Positions 16,120 through 25,169 of a DNA stretch of 64,000 nt are shown in pieces. Made by a program: the position numbers and the translations under genes. Position 1 is the first letter of the stretch. Each line of letters begins with the position of its first letter. Source of the DNA: Stieleria marina (GTDB taxonomy: Bacteria > Planctomycetota > Planctomycetia > Pirellulales > Pirellulaceae); assembly GCA_007741555.1 (NCBI GenBank), contig CP036526.1:2294001-2358000 (forward strand). The letters are read 5' to 3'. Below the pieces are notes generated by a model. The model was not told the origin of the DNA. It saw nothing but the letters and a program-made list of their open reading frames with translations, and made no database searches.

Positions 16120-18618
16120 CTACTTTTGGTGGAAAGAATCGCTTTGAACAATCTGGTGGATCAGTTCTCTGAATCCCCAGTCCGACGATTCCACGCGGTT
16201 CAAAATTTGCTCCACGTCGGGTCGATCGTTCGCCGTGACGGATCGGCCCATTGCATAGGCGAGCAGTTTTTCGGTTAGCGATTTTGCAAACGGACGCTGC
16301 CGCTGCATTAGCAACGCCTTCAGCCCAACGATGTCGTCAAACGATTGTCCGTCCGGCAGCTTTCCCGAAGCATCAATCGGTGTGCGACGGTAGTGGGTTC
16401 GCCAACGACCAATGGGGTCGTAGTTCTCCAAAGCAAATCCCAGCGGGTCGATCTTGCGATGGCAGTCATTGCAACTGGCGATTTTGCGGTGCTTTTGCAG
16501 TTGTTCGCGAATCGTTTTTGCGTTGCGCGTATCCGGATCGAGCGGTTCGACATCGGGCGGCGGCGGTGACGGAGGCGTGCCCAGGAAGTTTTCCAACACC
16601 CAGACGCCGCGAACGACCGGGGATGTGTCGATCCCATTCGCTGACACTGTCAGCACGCTGGCTTGTCCTAGTAGCCCGCCCCGGCGATCGTCGTCAAAGA
16701 GGACTCGCTGAAAATCAGGGCCAGGGGGAGCATCGATTCCGTACATCATCGCCAACCGCTTGTTGGCAAAGCTGAAATTTGAATCGATGAAATTGACCAA
16801 ACTAAGATCCTGGTCGATCAAGTGGCGTGCGAACAGCTGTGATTCGGTTCGCATCGCAGTCACCAGGTCGTATTGGTAGTATTCCCTAAAGATTCCGCGG
16901 TCTGGCGGAGCCGCACCCAGGTCGCGAAGCGTGAGCCAGCTATCTAGAAATCCATGAATCATCGCGTCGGACTGTGGGGCATTCAGCAAACGGTCCACTT
17001 CGCGACGCAAGGTTCCATTGTCGGCAAGCTCACCGGATTCGGCTAGGTCGGTCAGTCGCTGGTCGGGCATGCTGGACCACAAAAAATACGCTAGTCGTGA
17101 AGCGAGCGCGTGGTTGCTAAGCGTTTTGCGTTCACCTTCATCCAGATAAAGAAAGCTGGGGGAACACAACACCGCTTTGATGCCATCGCCAAAAGCTTGT
17201 AGCGAGTTGCGTCCACCCGACTTTCGGCTCTTGATCAATGTCAGCACGCGATCTAATTCATCACTTTTGACTGGTCGCCGGTAGGCACGCGTCATGAAGC
17301 GGACGAGATGTTCTCGCAGTTTGTCAGTCTGCAAATCGGCGCCACTGGCAGCGTTCTCGAGATCCTTGCCCAGTAATTCTCTCTGGCTGCGTGTGGGCCA
17401 TTGGGAAAACAGTGGCCCTCGGATTTCGATTTCGTGCAGTCGGATCTGAGGAAGCTTGCCGTGTTGAATGGCATTGAAACGTTTGGCAACGATCCCGTTG
17501 GCGATGTTGTCGGGGAATTGATCAGGATATTTTTTGATCAGTTTCGTCCACAGGCTGCGAGCGTCCATCAAGCCGTTGCGAAACGTAAATCGCGGCGTGA
17601 ATCCTTTGTCTAACCAGACCCGAGTCGTGTACCACTTCTGTTCGTCGGCTAGTTCAATCTCGGCCAACAGTGGTTCGATCGGTTGTGGCAAATGCAGTTT
17701 GCCCACTCTGCGGTTGCCAGGCCGGATGCCAAGTCGCAGCGGTTCGGCGCGGTCGGTCCCCAAGAACTCGTCATCGTAGGGATGAAAGCGATTGACGGCT
17801 TCTGCTTTGATTTTGATTTCATAAAAACCATCGATCGGCACTCCGTCGCGGAACTGATCGATGGGACCGTACGCACCCTCATGTTTGTCGGCACCGATGA
17901 CATCATACAACGTCATGTGCGAAAATTTATTCGTCTTGCGGTGAACTTGATCGATCTCGGGCTGCTGGCGAAAGCCACTGCGAAACGTCCACGTTTGCGG
18001 CTTGGGTTGATCGATCGGACCGATCGCACGCTGGACGACTTGATCTGCTGCCGTCAAATAACGCGACAGCAGATAGCCTGATGTGACCAAGGCTTCGCCA
18101 TTGTTGTCCAAGTGTTCGACGGTTTCGTCCTTGGGAAACGTTGCGGTCGGGTCGAACATTTGCATGTTCAGATGCAGGAGATCACGAACCGTGTTGCTGT
18201 ATTCCCTTGCATTCAATCGTCGAAGTGCCGTTACGCCGTGGGCCGTCGAACGCATTTGGTGATGCATCTCGATGCGACGTGTTAACCATTGAATAACGCG
18301 ACGACGTGACGTGTCCGAAGGTTGTTTTTCGTCGGCGGGAGGCATTTCTCCCAGATTCAATTGGTCCAGGATGTCTTGGTAATCCACCAACACGTTCTCG
18401 TCGGCAATCGATCCGTCGAGCCAGTCAAAACGACGGTCCCCTTTCTGTGCGTCAGCGCCGTGGCACCGCATGCAGTGTGTCGACAAGAAGGGCGCAATGT
18501 CCGATTTAAAACCGGCACTGGCTTGGTTTGATCGCTGGTCTGCGGCAATCGATTTTGCACCAACGACGGCGCAGTACGCGCACGCAAGCCCGACCAAAAA
18601 AGTTCTCACTTGCATCAT
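16120..18618 (-). CDS. Planctomycete-type DUF1587/1592/1588/1585 cytochrome c-like protein
   Basis: 832 aa, exported (MMQVRTFLVGLACAYCAVVG signal region). Near the N-terminus is a c-type haem site, THCMRCHG (C49-H53). The middle carries RRLNAREYSNTVRDLL (DUF1587 region) and later the MTRAYRRPV segment and FAKSLTEKLLAYAMGR at the end. The C-terminal half has a second CxxCH in SCNDCHRKIDPLGFALENYDP. This domain set (DUF1587, DUF1595, DUF1592, DUF1588, DUF1585) is almost always paired with DUF1552 proteins in planctomycetes; biochemical function is unknown, presumed redox and cell-envelope. ATG 18618 overlaps the DUF1552 stop (ATGA), so translation is coupled; here DUF1552 comes first. Confidence 0.88.
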   Translation of the reverse strand: MMQVRTFLVGLACAYCAVVGAKSIAADQRSNQASAGFKSDIAPFLSTHCMRCHGADAQKGDRRFDWLDGSIADENVLVDYQDILDQLNLGEMPPADEKQPSDTSRRRVIQWLTRRIEMHHQMRSTAHGVTALRRLNAREYSNTVRDLLHLNMQMFDPTATFPKDETVEHLDNNGEALVTSGYLLSRYLTAADQVVQRAIGPIDQPKPQTWTFRSGFRQQPEIDQVHRKTNKFSHMTLYDVIGADKHEGAYGPIDQFRDGVPIDGFYEIKIKAEAVNRFHPYDDEFLGTDRAEPLRLGIRPGNRRVGKLHLPQPIEPLLAEIELADEQKWYTTRVWLDKGFTPRFTFRNGLMDARSLWTKLIKKYPDQFPDNIANGIVAKRFNAIQHGKLPQIRLHEIEIRGPLFSQWPTRSQRELLGKDLENAASGADLQTDKLREHLVRFMTRAYRRPVKSDELDRVLTLIKSRKSGGRNSLQAFGDGIKAVLCSPSFLYLDEGERKTLSNHALASRLAYFLWSSMPDQRLTDLAESGELADNGTLRREVDRLLNAPQSDAMIHGFLDSWLTLRDLGAAPPDRGIFREYYQYDLVTAMRTESQLFARHLIDQDLSLVNFIDSNFSFANKRLAMMYGIDAPPGPDFQRVLFDDDRRGGLLGQASVLTVSANGIDTSPVVRGVWVLENFLGTPPSPPPPDVEPLDPDTRNAKTIREQLQKHRKIASCNDCHRKIDPLGFALENYDPIGRWRTHYRRTPIDASGKLPDGQSFDDIVGLKALLMQRQRPFAKSLTEKLLAYAMGRSVTANDRPDVEQILNRVESSDWGFRELIHQIVQSDSFHQK

Positions 18619-19886
18619 GCCCAATCCAGAGTGCCGGTGCTGTTCGCAAAGCGATCCGTTTCTACACCGAACTGCTGCAGCATCGTCGTGAACAAGTTGC
18701 AAAGCGGGACGCGCTGTTTGGATTCTGACGGGTACTGTTTGTGCGTGCCGTGCTGAAAACCGCCACCTGCTAAAACAATTGGCAGGTCCGTATTGGTGTG
18801 TGAATTGGCGTTGCCCATGCCACTTCCAAACAAGGCCATCGTGTTGTCCAGCAACGTCTTGTCGCTACCAGGCTGCTCAATGGACTTTAGCGTTTTCAGA
18901 AATCTCGCAAACTGCTGAACCTGATACGTTTCGATCTGGACTAGCAAATCGATGCTGTCCTGAACCTGTCCGTGGTGCGAAAGTCCGTGGTAGCTCTTGC
19001 GGATTCCCAGATCGGACGCAGCAAAGCTGCCGCCAACTTCCAGCGTTGCAACTCGCGTGGAATCGGACTCAAGTGCGAGTGCGATCAAGTCGTACAGTTT
19101 TGGCAAATCATGGGTTAGGCCTTCGTCCTCCGGTTCGTCGACATGCGGCTGAGGCTTTGGGATCGTCTGCCAGTGTTCGTCCAATTTTAGTTTTGATTCG
19201 ACTTGCCGAACCGATGCAAGGTAATCATCAAGTTTACGTTGATCATTTTTGCTGATACGCCGGCCAAGTGACTTGGCGTCGCCCAGTACCGAATCAAGGA
19301 TCGATTTTTTCAGAGCGATCTGGTCCGAAGCTTTTCGTTTGTCGCTCGCTGTGCCATCGATAAACAACTGACGAAAAAGGTCTCGCGGACCGGTGATCGG
19401 TGGAACACGGGTTCCCGTTCGCGTCCAACTGATTCGACATCCGCCGTGAAGACCATCTTCGCTACCGATGGTCAGCGATGGAAAACGTGTTTGTGAACCA
19501 ACATGCTCGGCCGCACGCTGATCCAGACTGATTCCGCCATCGGGCATTCCCCGTGCCTCGGTCGCTTTGACGCCGGTCAAAAAAGTGTGCACCGCGAAGT
19601 GGCCGCCTTTCTGTCCGTGATCCAAGTGCGAAAACAGCGTCATGTCGTCGCGATGGTTCTCCAGCGGCTGCAGCAGAGGCGACAATTGATAGTCTGCGCC
19701 GTCAGTCTTGGGCCAAAATGCACCGGGGTACATGCCGAATTCGTTGCCGATGCAAACCATGCGCATCGGAGCCTCGGTGCTGGGGGCAGCAGCTTTTGTG
19801 CGTTGCGTGGTCTCCAGGGCAGGTAAAGCAATCGATACACCCGCTGCTTTCAAAAACAAACGTCGGCGCGGATCAGCACTAGACAT
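18615..19886 (-). CDS. TAT-exported DUF1552 protein
   Basis: 423 aa. MSSADPRRRLFLKAAGVSIALPAL is a twin-arginine signal. The mature part shows DUF1552 features: GAFWPKTDGADYQLSPLL, FSHLDHGQKGGHFAVHTFLTG, GISLDQRAAEHVG, and near the end LFGSGMGNANSHTNTDLPIVLAGGG with DG-type loops, reminiscent of alkaline phosphatase-fold DUF1501/1552 proteins. The function is unknown. It is the first gene of a two-gene unit with the DUF1592 protein, overlapping by ATGA, and is divergent from the large PVC dehydrogenase across 190 bases. Such pairs occur many times per planctomycete genome, and are suspected to act together in envelope redox or polymer handling. Confidence 0.88.
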   Translation of the reverse strand: MSSADPRRRLFLKAAGVSIALPALETTQRTKAAAPSTEAPMRMVCIGNEFGMYPGAFWPKTDGADYQLSPLLQPLENHRDDMTLFSHLDHGQKGGHFAVHTFLTGVKATEARGMPDGGISLDQRAAEHVGSQTRFPSLTIGSEDGLHGGCRISWTRTGTRVPPITGPRDLFRQLFIDGTASDKRKASDQIALKKSILDSVLGDAKSLGRRISKNDQRKLDDYLASVRQVESKLKLDEHWQTIPKPQPHVDEPEDEGLTHDLPKLYDLIALALESDSTRVATLEVGGSFAASDLGIRKSYHGLSHHGQVQDSIDLLVQIETYQVQQFARFLKTLKSIEQPGSDKTLLDNTMALFGSGMGNANSHTNTDLPIVLAGGGFQHGTHKQYPSESKQRVPLCNLFTTMLQQFGVETDRFANSTGTLDWA

Positions 19887-20076
19887 CGCAAAAATTCAGT
19901 GAGGAAGGATATTCTGGCGGGACCGTGGCACACGGCCGGCGGCCGCACTTATTCTAACAGGCGTGGCACACGCGTTCTATGCTGAATCGACCGACTATCC
20001 TTTCAGCCTGTGCGATTTACAAGTTTGCCGCCAGAGACGCATGCTTTTCTAAGTTCGACCCCTGAGAGAATTGGCG

Positions 20077-23000
20077 ATGTTGCGATGCACTGTTTTTCTA
20101 GCGTTTACGTGCTGTGGGGCAATCTCGGCTCAGGCGCAGCCTGCGACGGACTCGCGGTTCAGAACGCTTGTTCTGGACGAGACTTTTCAAAGTGAAGGTG
20201 CAACGGTAGCCGATATCGACGGCGACGGAATTTCGGACATTGTGTCGGGGCCATTCTGGTATGCCGGCCCCGATTTTGATCGGCGTCGCTCGTATACGTC
20301 GCAAAAAGATTATTCGATCAAGGCCTACTCGGATCACTTCTTTTCGTTTGCGGGTGATTTCAATCACGACGGCCACACGGATATCTTCTCGATACCGATT
20401 CCCGGTGGCCAAGGCGTCTGGTTTCAAAACCCTGGCAATGCAGGCCTGACCGACGCGGCTCAATGGCAACGCCACGTCGCTCTGCAAAGCGTCGACAACG
20501 AATCCCCTTTGTTGGCTGATTTCAACGGCGACGGAACGGCTGACTTGATTTGTATTCACGCCGGCGAGCTGGGGTATGCTTCGCCACAGCTCCACGACCC
20601 CACTTCAGAGTGGGAGTTTACCGCTATTTCGCACGGCCGGCGACTTTCCCGTTTTACACACGGGCTTGGTATCGGCGACGTCGATGGCGACGGTCGGCTG
20701 GATTTGTTGGAGTCCAACGGATGGTGGCAGCGAACGGATGACGAAGACAACCAGTTCCAGTTTCATGCCCAAAAGTTTGCAGCGTCGGGCGGATCGCAAA
20801 TGTTTGCGTACGATTTCGACGGAGATGGTGATAACGACGTCGTCTCGGTGCAAAACGCACATGGATTCGGATTGAGCTGGTTCGAACGTCGCGGCAATCG
20901 AGACGACGATTTTCTATTCGTCGAGCACGCCATCCTTTCGGACGACAGCGACGACAATTCGCGGGGACTCGCACTGTCCCAGATGCACGCCATGGGACTG
21001 GCGGACATGGATGGTGACGGTGTCAAAGACATCGTGACTGGCAAACGCTTTTTCGCACACGGCGGAAAGGACCCCGGCGCGTACGAGTTGCCTGTGTTGG
21101 TGTGGCTGCGGACGGTACGCGGCGACGCTGGTGTCGAATTCGATCCGCATCTGATTCATTCTCGAAGCGGTGTCGGCACGCAGGTGACTTTGAAGGACGT
21201 CGATCGCAACGGCCACGTCGACGTCATTGTTGGGAACAAGCTAGGCACGTTCGTCAGTCTTAACACGGGCGTCGCGGGAAAGGGGCTGCCAGAGAGCGAC
21301 CAGCCTTTTTCGTTGGTCGGGTCGAACCAGATGTCGCTGGCTGTTCGCGCAACCGAAGCGTTATCGCCAACCGAAGAGTTGGCCACCTTTGTGCTACCCG
21401 ATGGATTCGAAGTGCAGCTCTTTTCGGCCGAACCGGACATTGCCAAACCCATGAACATGGCTTTCGATGCGCGTGGCCGATTGTGGGTTAGCAGCAGCGA
21501 AGAGTATCCCTACGCAGCATCCGGCGATGAAAAACCGCGTGACACGATCAAGATTTTGGAAGATACGACCGGGGACGGGCACGCCGATCGCGTGATGACT
21601 TTTGCGGACGGTCTAAATATCCCGATCGGTTTGTATCCGTATCGAGACGGAGTGATCTGCTTCAGCATTCCAAATGTTCTGTTTTTGCGAGACACCGATG
21701 GCGACGATCGAGCGGACCAACGCGATGTTCTTTATGGGCCAATGGATACGTCGCGAGACACCCACGGTTTGTGCAACGCTTTTACGCGAGGGTTCGACGG
21801 TTGGCTCTATGCCTGCCATGGTTTCAACAATCAATCGTCCGTGGCAGGTACCGACGGACACAAGATCACGATGCAGTCCGGCAATACCTTTCGAATGCGA
21901 TTAGACGGTTCGCGGATCGAGCATTTTACTCATGGGCAAGTGAATCCCTTTGGCATGGCCCTGACACCCGACGGCGATCTGCTGACGGCCGATTGCCACA
22001 CCAAGCCGCTTTCGTTGTTGCTTCGTGGCGGGTTTTATCCCAGTTTCGGAAAACCTCATGACGGTGTTGGGTTTGTGCCCGAAGTCATGCAGCATTTGCA
22101 CGGCTCGACCGGAGTCGGGGGCGTCGCCATCTATCACGACACGCGTTTTCCAGATGTGTTTCGCGGCAACGCATTCGGCGGCAATGTGATGACCAGCCGA
22201 ATCAATCGCAACTCGATTCGCAACGAGGGATCGACGATCGTGGCCACAGAAGAACCTGATTTGTTGGTGTCGGGCGACCCATGGTTTCGTCCGGTGGATC
22301 TTCAAGTCGGTCCGGACGGAGCGTTGTACGTTGCCGATTTTTACAACCGAATTATTGGCCACTACGAAGTTCCTTTGACACACCCGGGACGCGACCGAAA
22401 ACGAGGACGCATTTGGCGAATCGTGTACACGGGATCGGACGATCGAAGGGATGGCGGAAGTCGTTTGCAACCGACGCCGGCAATCAACGCCATTGGCATC
22501 TCCTCCGACTGTCCCTCGGTTGACCAAGCGATGGCGGATTTGCGTTCAGCAAACTTGCCAAAACGACTCGCTGCCGTTGATGCACTAGTGGACCAGCATC
22601 ATTCAAAATCGGTTGCTTTGATCCAGGATCGTTTGGAGCATGCCGACAACCCGGACGAAATCGTGGGGCTTGCCTGGGGATTGGAACGGCTGCAGAAACT
22701 TAATGATTCGATGTTGCAACGTCTGGTTCAGTCACCGGCGTATCGCGTCCGTCTGCACGCGTATCGAATCTTGGAATCACGCGATGAACTGGCGGCACAG
22801 TGGACAACCGTTTTGCAAAGTGGCTTTGCCGATCCGGATGCCAGAGTTCGACGCGCAGCCGTGTCGGCATCGAGTCAACATTTGCGGCAATCGTCCATCA
22901 AGTTGTTGATGCAGCTACATCGGCAAACACCAGTCGGCGATGTGCATTTGTCGCACGCGACCAAAATGGCACTCCGCGATCACTTGTACAATGACCGTTG

Positions 23001-24819
23001 GTTTGAAGCCGCGACACAGAATCTGAGTGCCCCCGAAAGTGAGCTTACTACCAGTCTGTGCTTGGCGATCAAGACTGCTGCGGCAGGTCAGTTTTTGGTC
23101 GACCACCTCGATACAATCAGTGACGCCGACACAAGTATATTGAAAGAGTACCTGACGTTTGCATCTCGCTACGCCAAGCGAGATCAGCTTGCCAGCGTGA
23201 TTGATTTGGCGCAGGACCGGTTCTCCAATGACTTGGCGTTGCAGTTGGAGTTGATGCGAGCGATCCGCGCTGGCATCCAGCAGCGGGGCGACACCCTTCC
23301 GGCGGTCTTAAAGGAATGGGGCTCCCGTTGGGTGGCCAGGAAACTAGGCATCGATACCAAAACGTTGAATCCGACCGCGTTGCAATACGTGCCTCCAATT
23401 GCCTGGAAGCCCGTCGCCAAATCGAATGGAGACGAGCCCGCTGAATGTTGGTCCCTGTCCAGTAAACGCAGTTCGGCCGATGGACAGCAAAGTAGTTTGC
23501 TGCACAGTAGTTTTCCTGGTGGTGAGCAGCAAACTGGGGTGCTCAGGAGCGACGACTTTGTTTTGCCAATGCGTTTCACGTTTTATGTGGCAGGACATGA
23601 CGGACACCCCAGCAAGCCGATGCAAAACAAAAACAGGGTGCAGATTTGTGACGCCTCTACTGGGCAGACACTGAAGTTGTGGAGCCCGCCGCGAAACGAC
23701 ACGGCGCAATTGGTCACTTGGCAGACCGATCAAGACGCAGGTAAGAAGGTGTTTGTTAAATTGATCGACGGCGATTCCGCATCAGCATACGCTTGGCTGG
23801 CCGTGGGGCGATTCTCCGAACCGCGTTTGAATCCCAGTCGATCGACGGAAGACTTTCATTTGGCCGCCGATGTGGTGAAAGAGTTTGGTCTGGTAGCGAT
23901 GCGTGACACGATGGCTATTCTGCTCCAACTCGACTCACTTGATTCCACCACGGCCGTTGCGGTCGCCCAAGCCACGATTGCTGCTAGTGGCCGCGATGAT
24001 TCGTATGCCAACGCCATCGCAAGTTTGTTGGCGGTCGATGGGGTGGATGCCGCCACACGGACCGCCATCGTGGCGGAGATTCTTTCCGCGAACACAGATC
24101 AACGCGAGAAGCAAAAGCCAATCGCGCGCAAACTCATTGCGAAAGCCGTTTCGATTGCGAGTTTTGATGACCAACGGCTTGTTGCGTCCCAGCTTTGCAA
24201 TGACCCAATCGGTGCGGCTTTATTGCTTGATTTGATTGAATCAGGGGCTGCATCGCGGGATCTGATTCGCGATGGCGAAATCGACGCAAAGCTGACGACC
24301 CTTCTGAATTCAGTGGACCGCCAGCAGCTTGCCACGGTCCGTGAATCATTGCCACCAAACAACAAGACGCTTGAAATTCGCATTGCAGCCAAACGGAAGT
24401 TACTTGCCCGGCGGCTGGGATCGGTTCCAAAGGGGGCGGCGCTGTTCAAACAGCAATGCGGTGTTTGTCATCAAGTCGCCGGGGTGGGCCAGCAGGTGGG
24501 GCCAAACCTGGACGGGATCGGTAAGCGAGGGCTTGAGCGTTTGACTGAAGATGTTTTTATGCCGAACCGAAACGTTGACGTGGCATTTAAATCGTCTTTA
24601 GTGTTGACCGATGACGGGCACGTTTACACAGGTCTGATCAAACGGACCGAGGGCAAGCAAACGGTGATGGTGGACAGCCAAGGAAAAGAGATCGCGATTG
24701 ATTCCGACGTGATCGTCCAAACCAAGGCAACTCATCGCTCGGCCATGCCCGACAACTTTTCGGAATCCCTGACCGACGCGGCGTCGCAAGATTTGTTCGC
24801 ATTTCTGCTGTCGCTCTAG
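20077..24819 (+). CDS. Giant PVC-type protein: FG-GAP/VCBS repeats, membrane-bound dehydrogenase domain, HEAT-like region, cytochrome c
   Basis: 1580 aa with a signal peptide (MLRCTVFLAFTCCGAISAQA). Residues ~30-420 hold repeated D-x-D-G-D-G motifs (DIDGDGISDIV, DFNGDGTADLI, DVDGDGRLDLL, DFDGDGDNDVV, DMDGDGVKDIV), calcium-binding FG-GAP/VCBS blades. Residues ~425-800 form the PVC membrane-bound dehydrogenase beta-propeller (LPDGFEVQLFSAEPDI, PWFRPVDLQVGPDGALYVADFYNRIIGHYE). A helical HEAT-like region follows (~820-1080). The C-terminal ~140 residues are the PVC haem-binding domain with CGVCHQVAGVGQQVGPNLDGIG. I chose ATG 20077 over TTG 20071; GAGAG lies about 9 bases before. Likely a periplasmic sugar or alcohol oxidase passing electrons to its own haem; the substrate is unknown. 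Confidence 0.88.
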   Translation: MLRCTVFLAFTCCGAISAQAQPATDSRFRTLVLDETFQSEGATVADIDGDGISDIVSGPFWYAGPDFDRRRSYTSQKDYSIKAYSDHFFSFAGDFNHDGHTDIFSIPIPGGQGVWFQNPGNAGLTDAAQWQRHVALQSVDNESPLLADFNGDGTADLICIHAGELGYASPQLHDPTSEWEFTAISHGRRLSRFTHGLGIGDVDGDGRLDLLESNGWWQRTDDEDNQFQFHAQKFAASGGSQMFAYDFDGDGDNDVVSVQNAHGFGLSWFERRGNRDDDFLFVEHAILSDDSDDNSRGLALSQMHAMGLADMDGDGVKDIVTGKRFFAHGGKDPGAYELPVLVWLRTVRGDAGVEFDPHLIHSRSGVGTQVTLKDVDRNGHVDVIVGNKLGTFVSLNTGVAGKGLPESDQPFSLVGSNQMSLAVRATEALSPTEELATFVLPDGFEVQLFSAEPDIAKPMNMAFDARGRLWVSSSEEYPYAASGDEKPRDTIKILEDTTGDGHADRVMTFADGLNIPIGLYPYRDGVICFSIPNVLFLRDTDGDDRADQRDVLYGPMDTSRDTHGLCNAFTRGFDGWLYACHGFNNQSSVAGTDGHKITMQSGNTFRMRLDGSRIEHFTHGQVNPFGMALTPDGDLLTADCHTKPLSLLLRGGFYPSFGKPHDGVGFVPEVMQHLHGSTGVGGVAIYHDTRFPDVFRGNAFGGNVMTSRINRNSIRNEGSTIVATEEPDLLVSGDPWFRPVDLQVGPDGALYVADFYNRIIGHYEVPLTHPGRDRKRGRIWRIVYTGSDDRRDGGSRLQPTPAINAIGISSDCPSVDQAMADLRSANLPKRLAAVDALVDQHHSKSVALIQDRLEHADNPDEIVGLAWGLERLQKLNDSMLQRLVQSPAYRVRLHAYRILESRDELAAQWTTVLQSGFADPDARVRRAAVSASSQHLRQSSIKLLMQLHRQTPVGDVHLSHATKMALRDHLYNDRWFEAATQNLSAPESELTTSLCLAIKTAAAGQFLVDHLDTISDADTSILKEYLTFASRYAKRDQLASVIDLAQDRFSNDLALQLELMRAIRAGIQQRGDTLPAVLKEWGSRWVARKLGIDTKTLNPTALQYVPPIAWKPVAKSNGDEPAECWSLSSKRSSADGQQSSLLHSSFPGGEQQTGVLRSDDFVLPMRFTFYVAGHDGHPSKPMQNKNRVQICDASTGQTLKLWSPPRNDTAQLVTWQTDQDAGKKVFVKLIDGDSASAYAWLAVGRFSEPRLNPSRSTEDFHLAADVVKEFGLVAMRDTMAILLQLDSLDSTTAVAVAQATIAASGRDDSYANAIASLLAVDGVDAATRTAIVAEILSANTDQREKQKPIARKLIAKAVSIASFDDQRLVASQLCNDPIGAALLLDLIESGAASRDLIRDGEIDAKLTTLLNSVDRQQLATVRESLPPNNKTLEIRIAAKRKLLARRLGSVPKGAALFKQQCGVCHQVAGVGQQVGPNLDGIGKRGLERLTEDVFMPNRNVDVAFKSSLVLTDDGHVYTGLIKRTEGKQTVMVDSQGKEIAIDSDVIVQTKATHRSAMPDNFSESLTDAASQDLFAFLLSL

Positions 24820-25169
24820 GGAGTGCGTCGGCAAGTTTGTGCTTTGGGGCCTGCCTAGTGTTCTTCTGAGCACGGCGTGCTTAGGGACACACCGTGCTTA
24901 TCAATACACGACTCTCTGTTCGGTGCTGGCTACCAGATTTGCTGCTTGCCCAGACGCGGATCGATGTTTTGCTGCCGGCTGATCTGCGGTCTGACTTGGC
25001 GAGCGAATTTGGCCAGAATCGCTTTTTGAGTCAATTTATTGCGTTCCGGAATGTTTGCTATTCAACCTCGCATTCTTCGCGTTACACTCATCCCCCAGAA
25101 TGACGGTTCCATGGAATTTGGCGGCCTGTTTTCACAACCGGATGCACATTTGCTACTTTAGGATTACCA
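24820..25169. other. Intergenic region between the PVC dehydrogenase and beta-helix genes
   Basis: 350 bases. It contains the hairpin annotated at 24867-24900; the rest should carry the promoter of the beta-helix gene. No coding frame with protein-like character was seen. Confidence 0.5.
24867..24900. terminator. Hairpin downstream of the PVC dehydrogenase gene
   Basis: AGCACGG (24869-24875) pairs with CCGTGCT (24892-24898) around a 16-base loop, about 50 bases after the stop codon. There is no T-run after it, so it may be a transcript-end stabiliser rather than a classical terminator. Confidence 0.4.
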
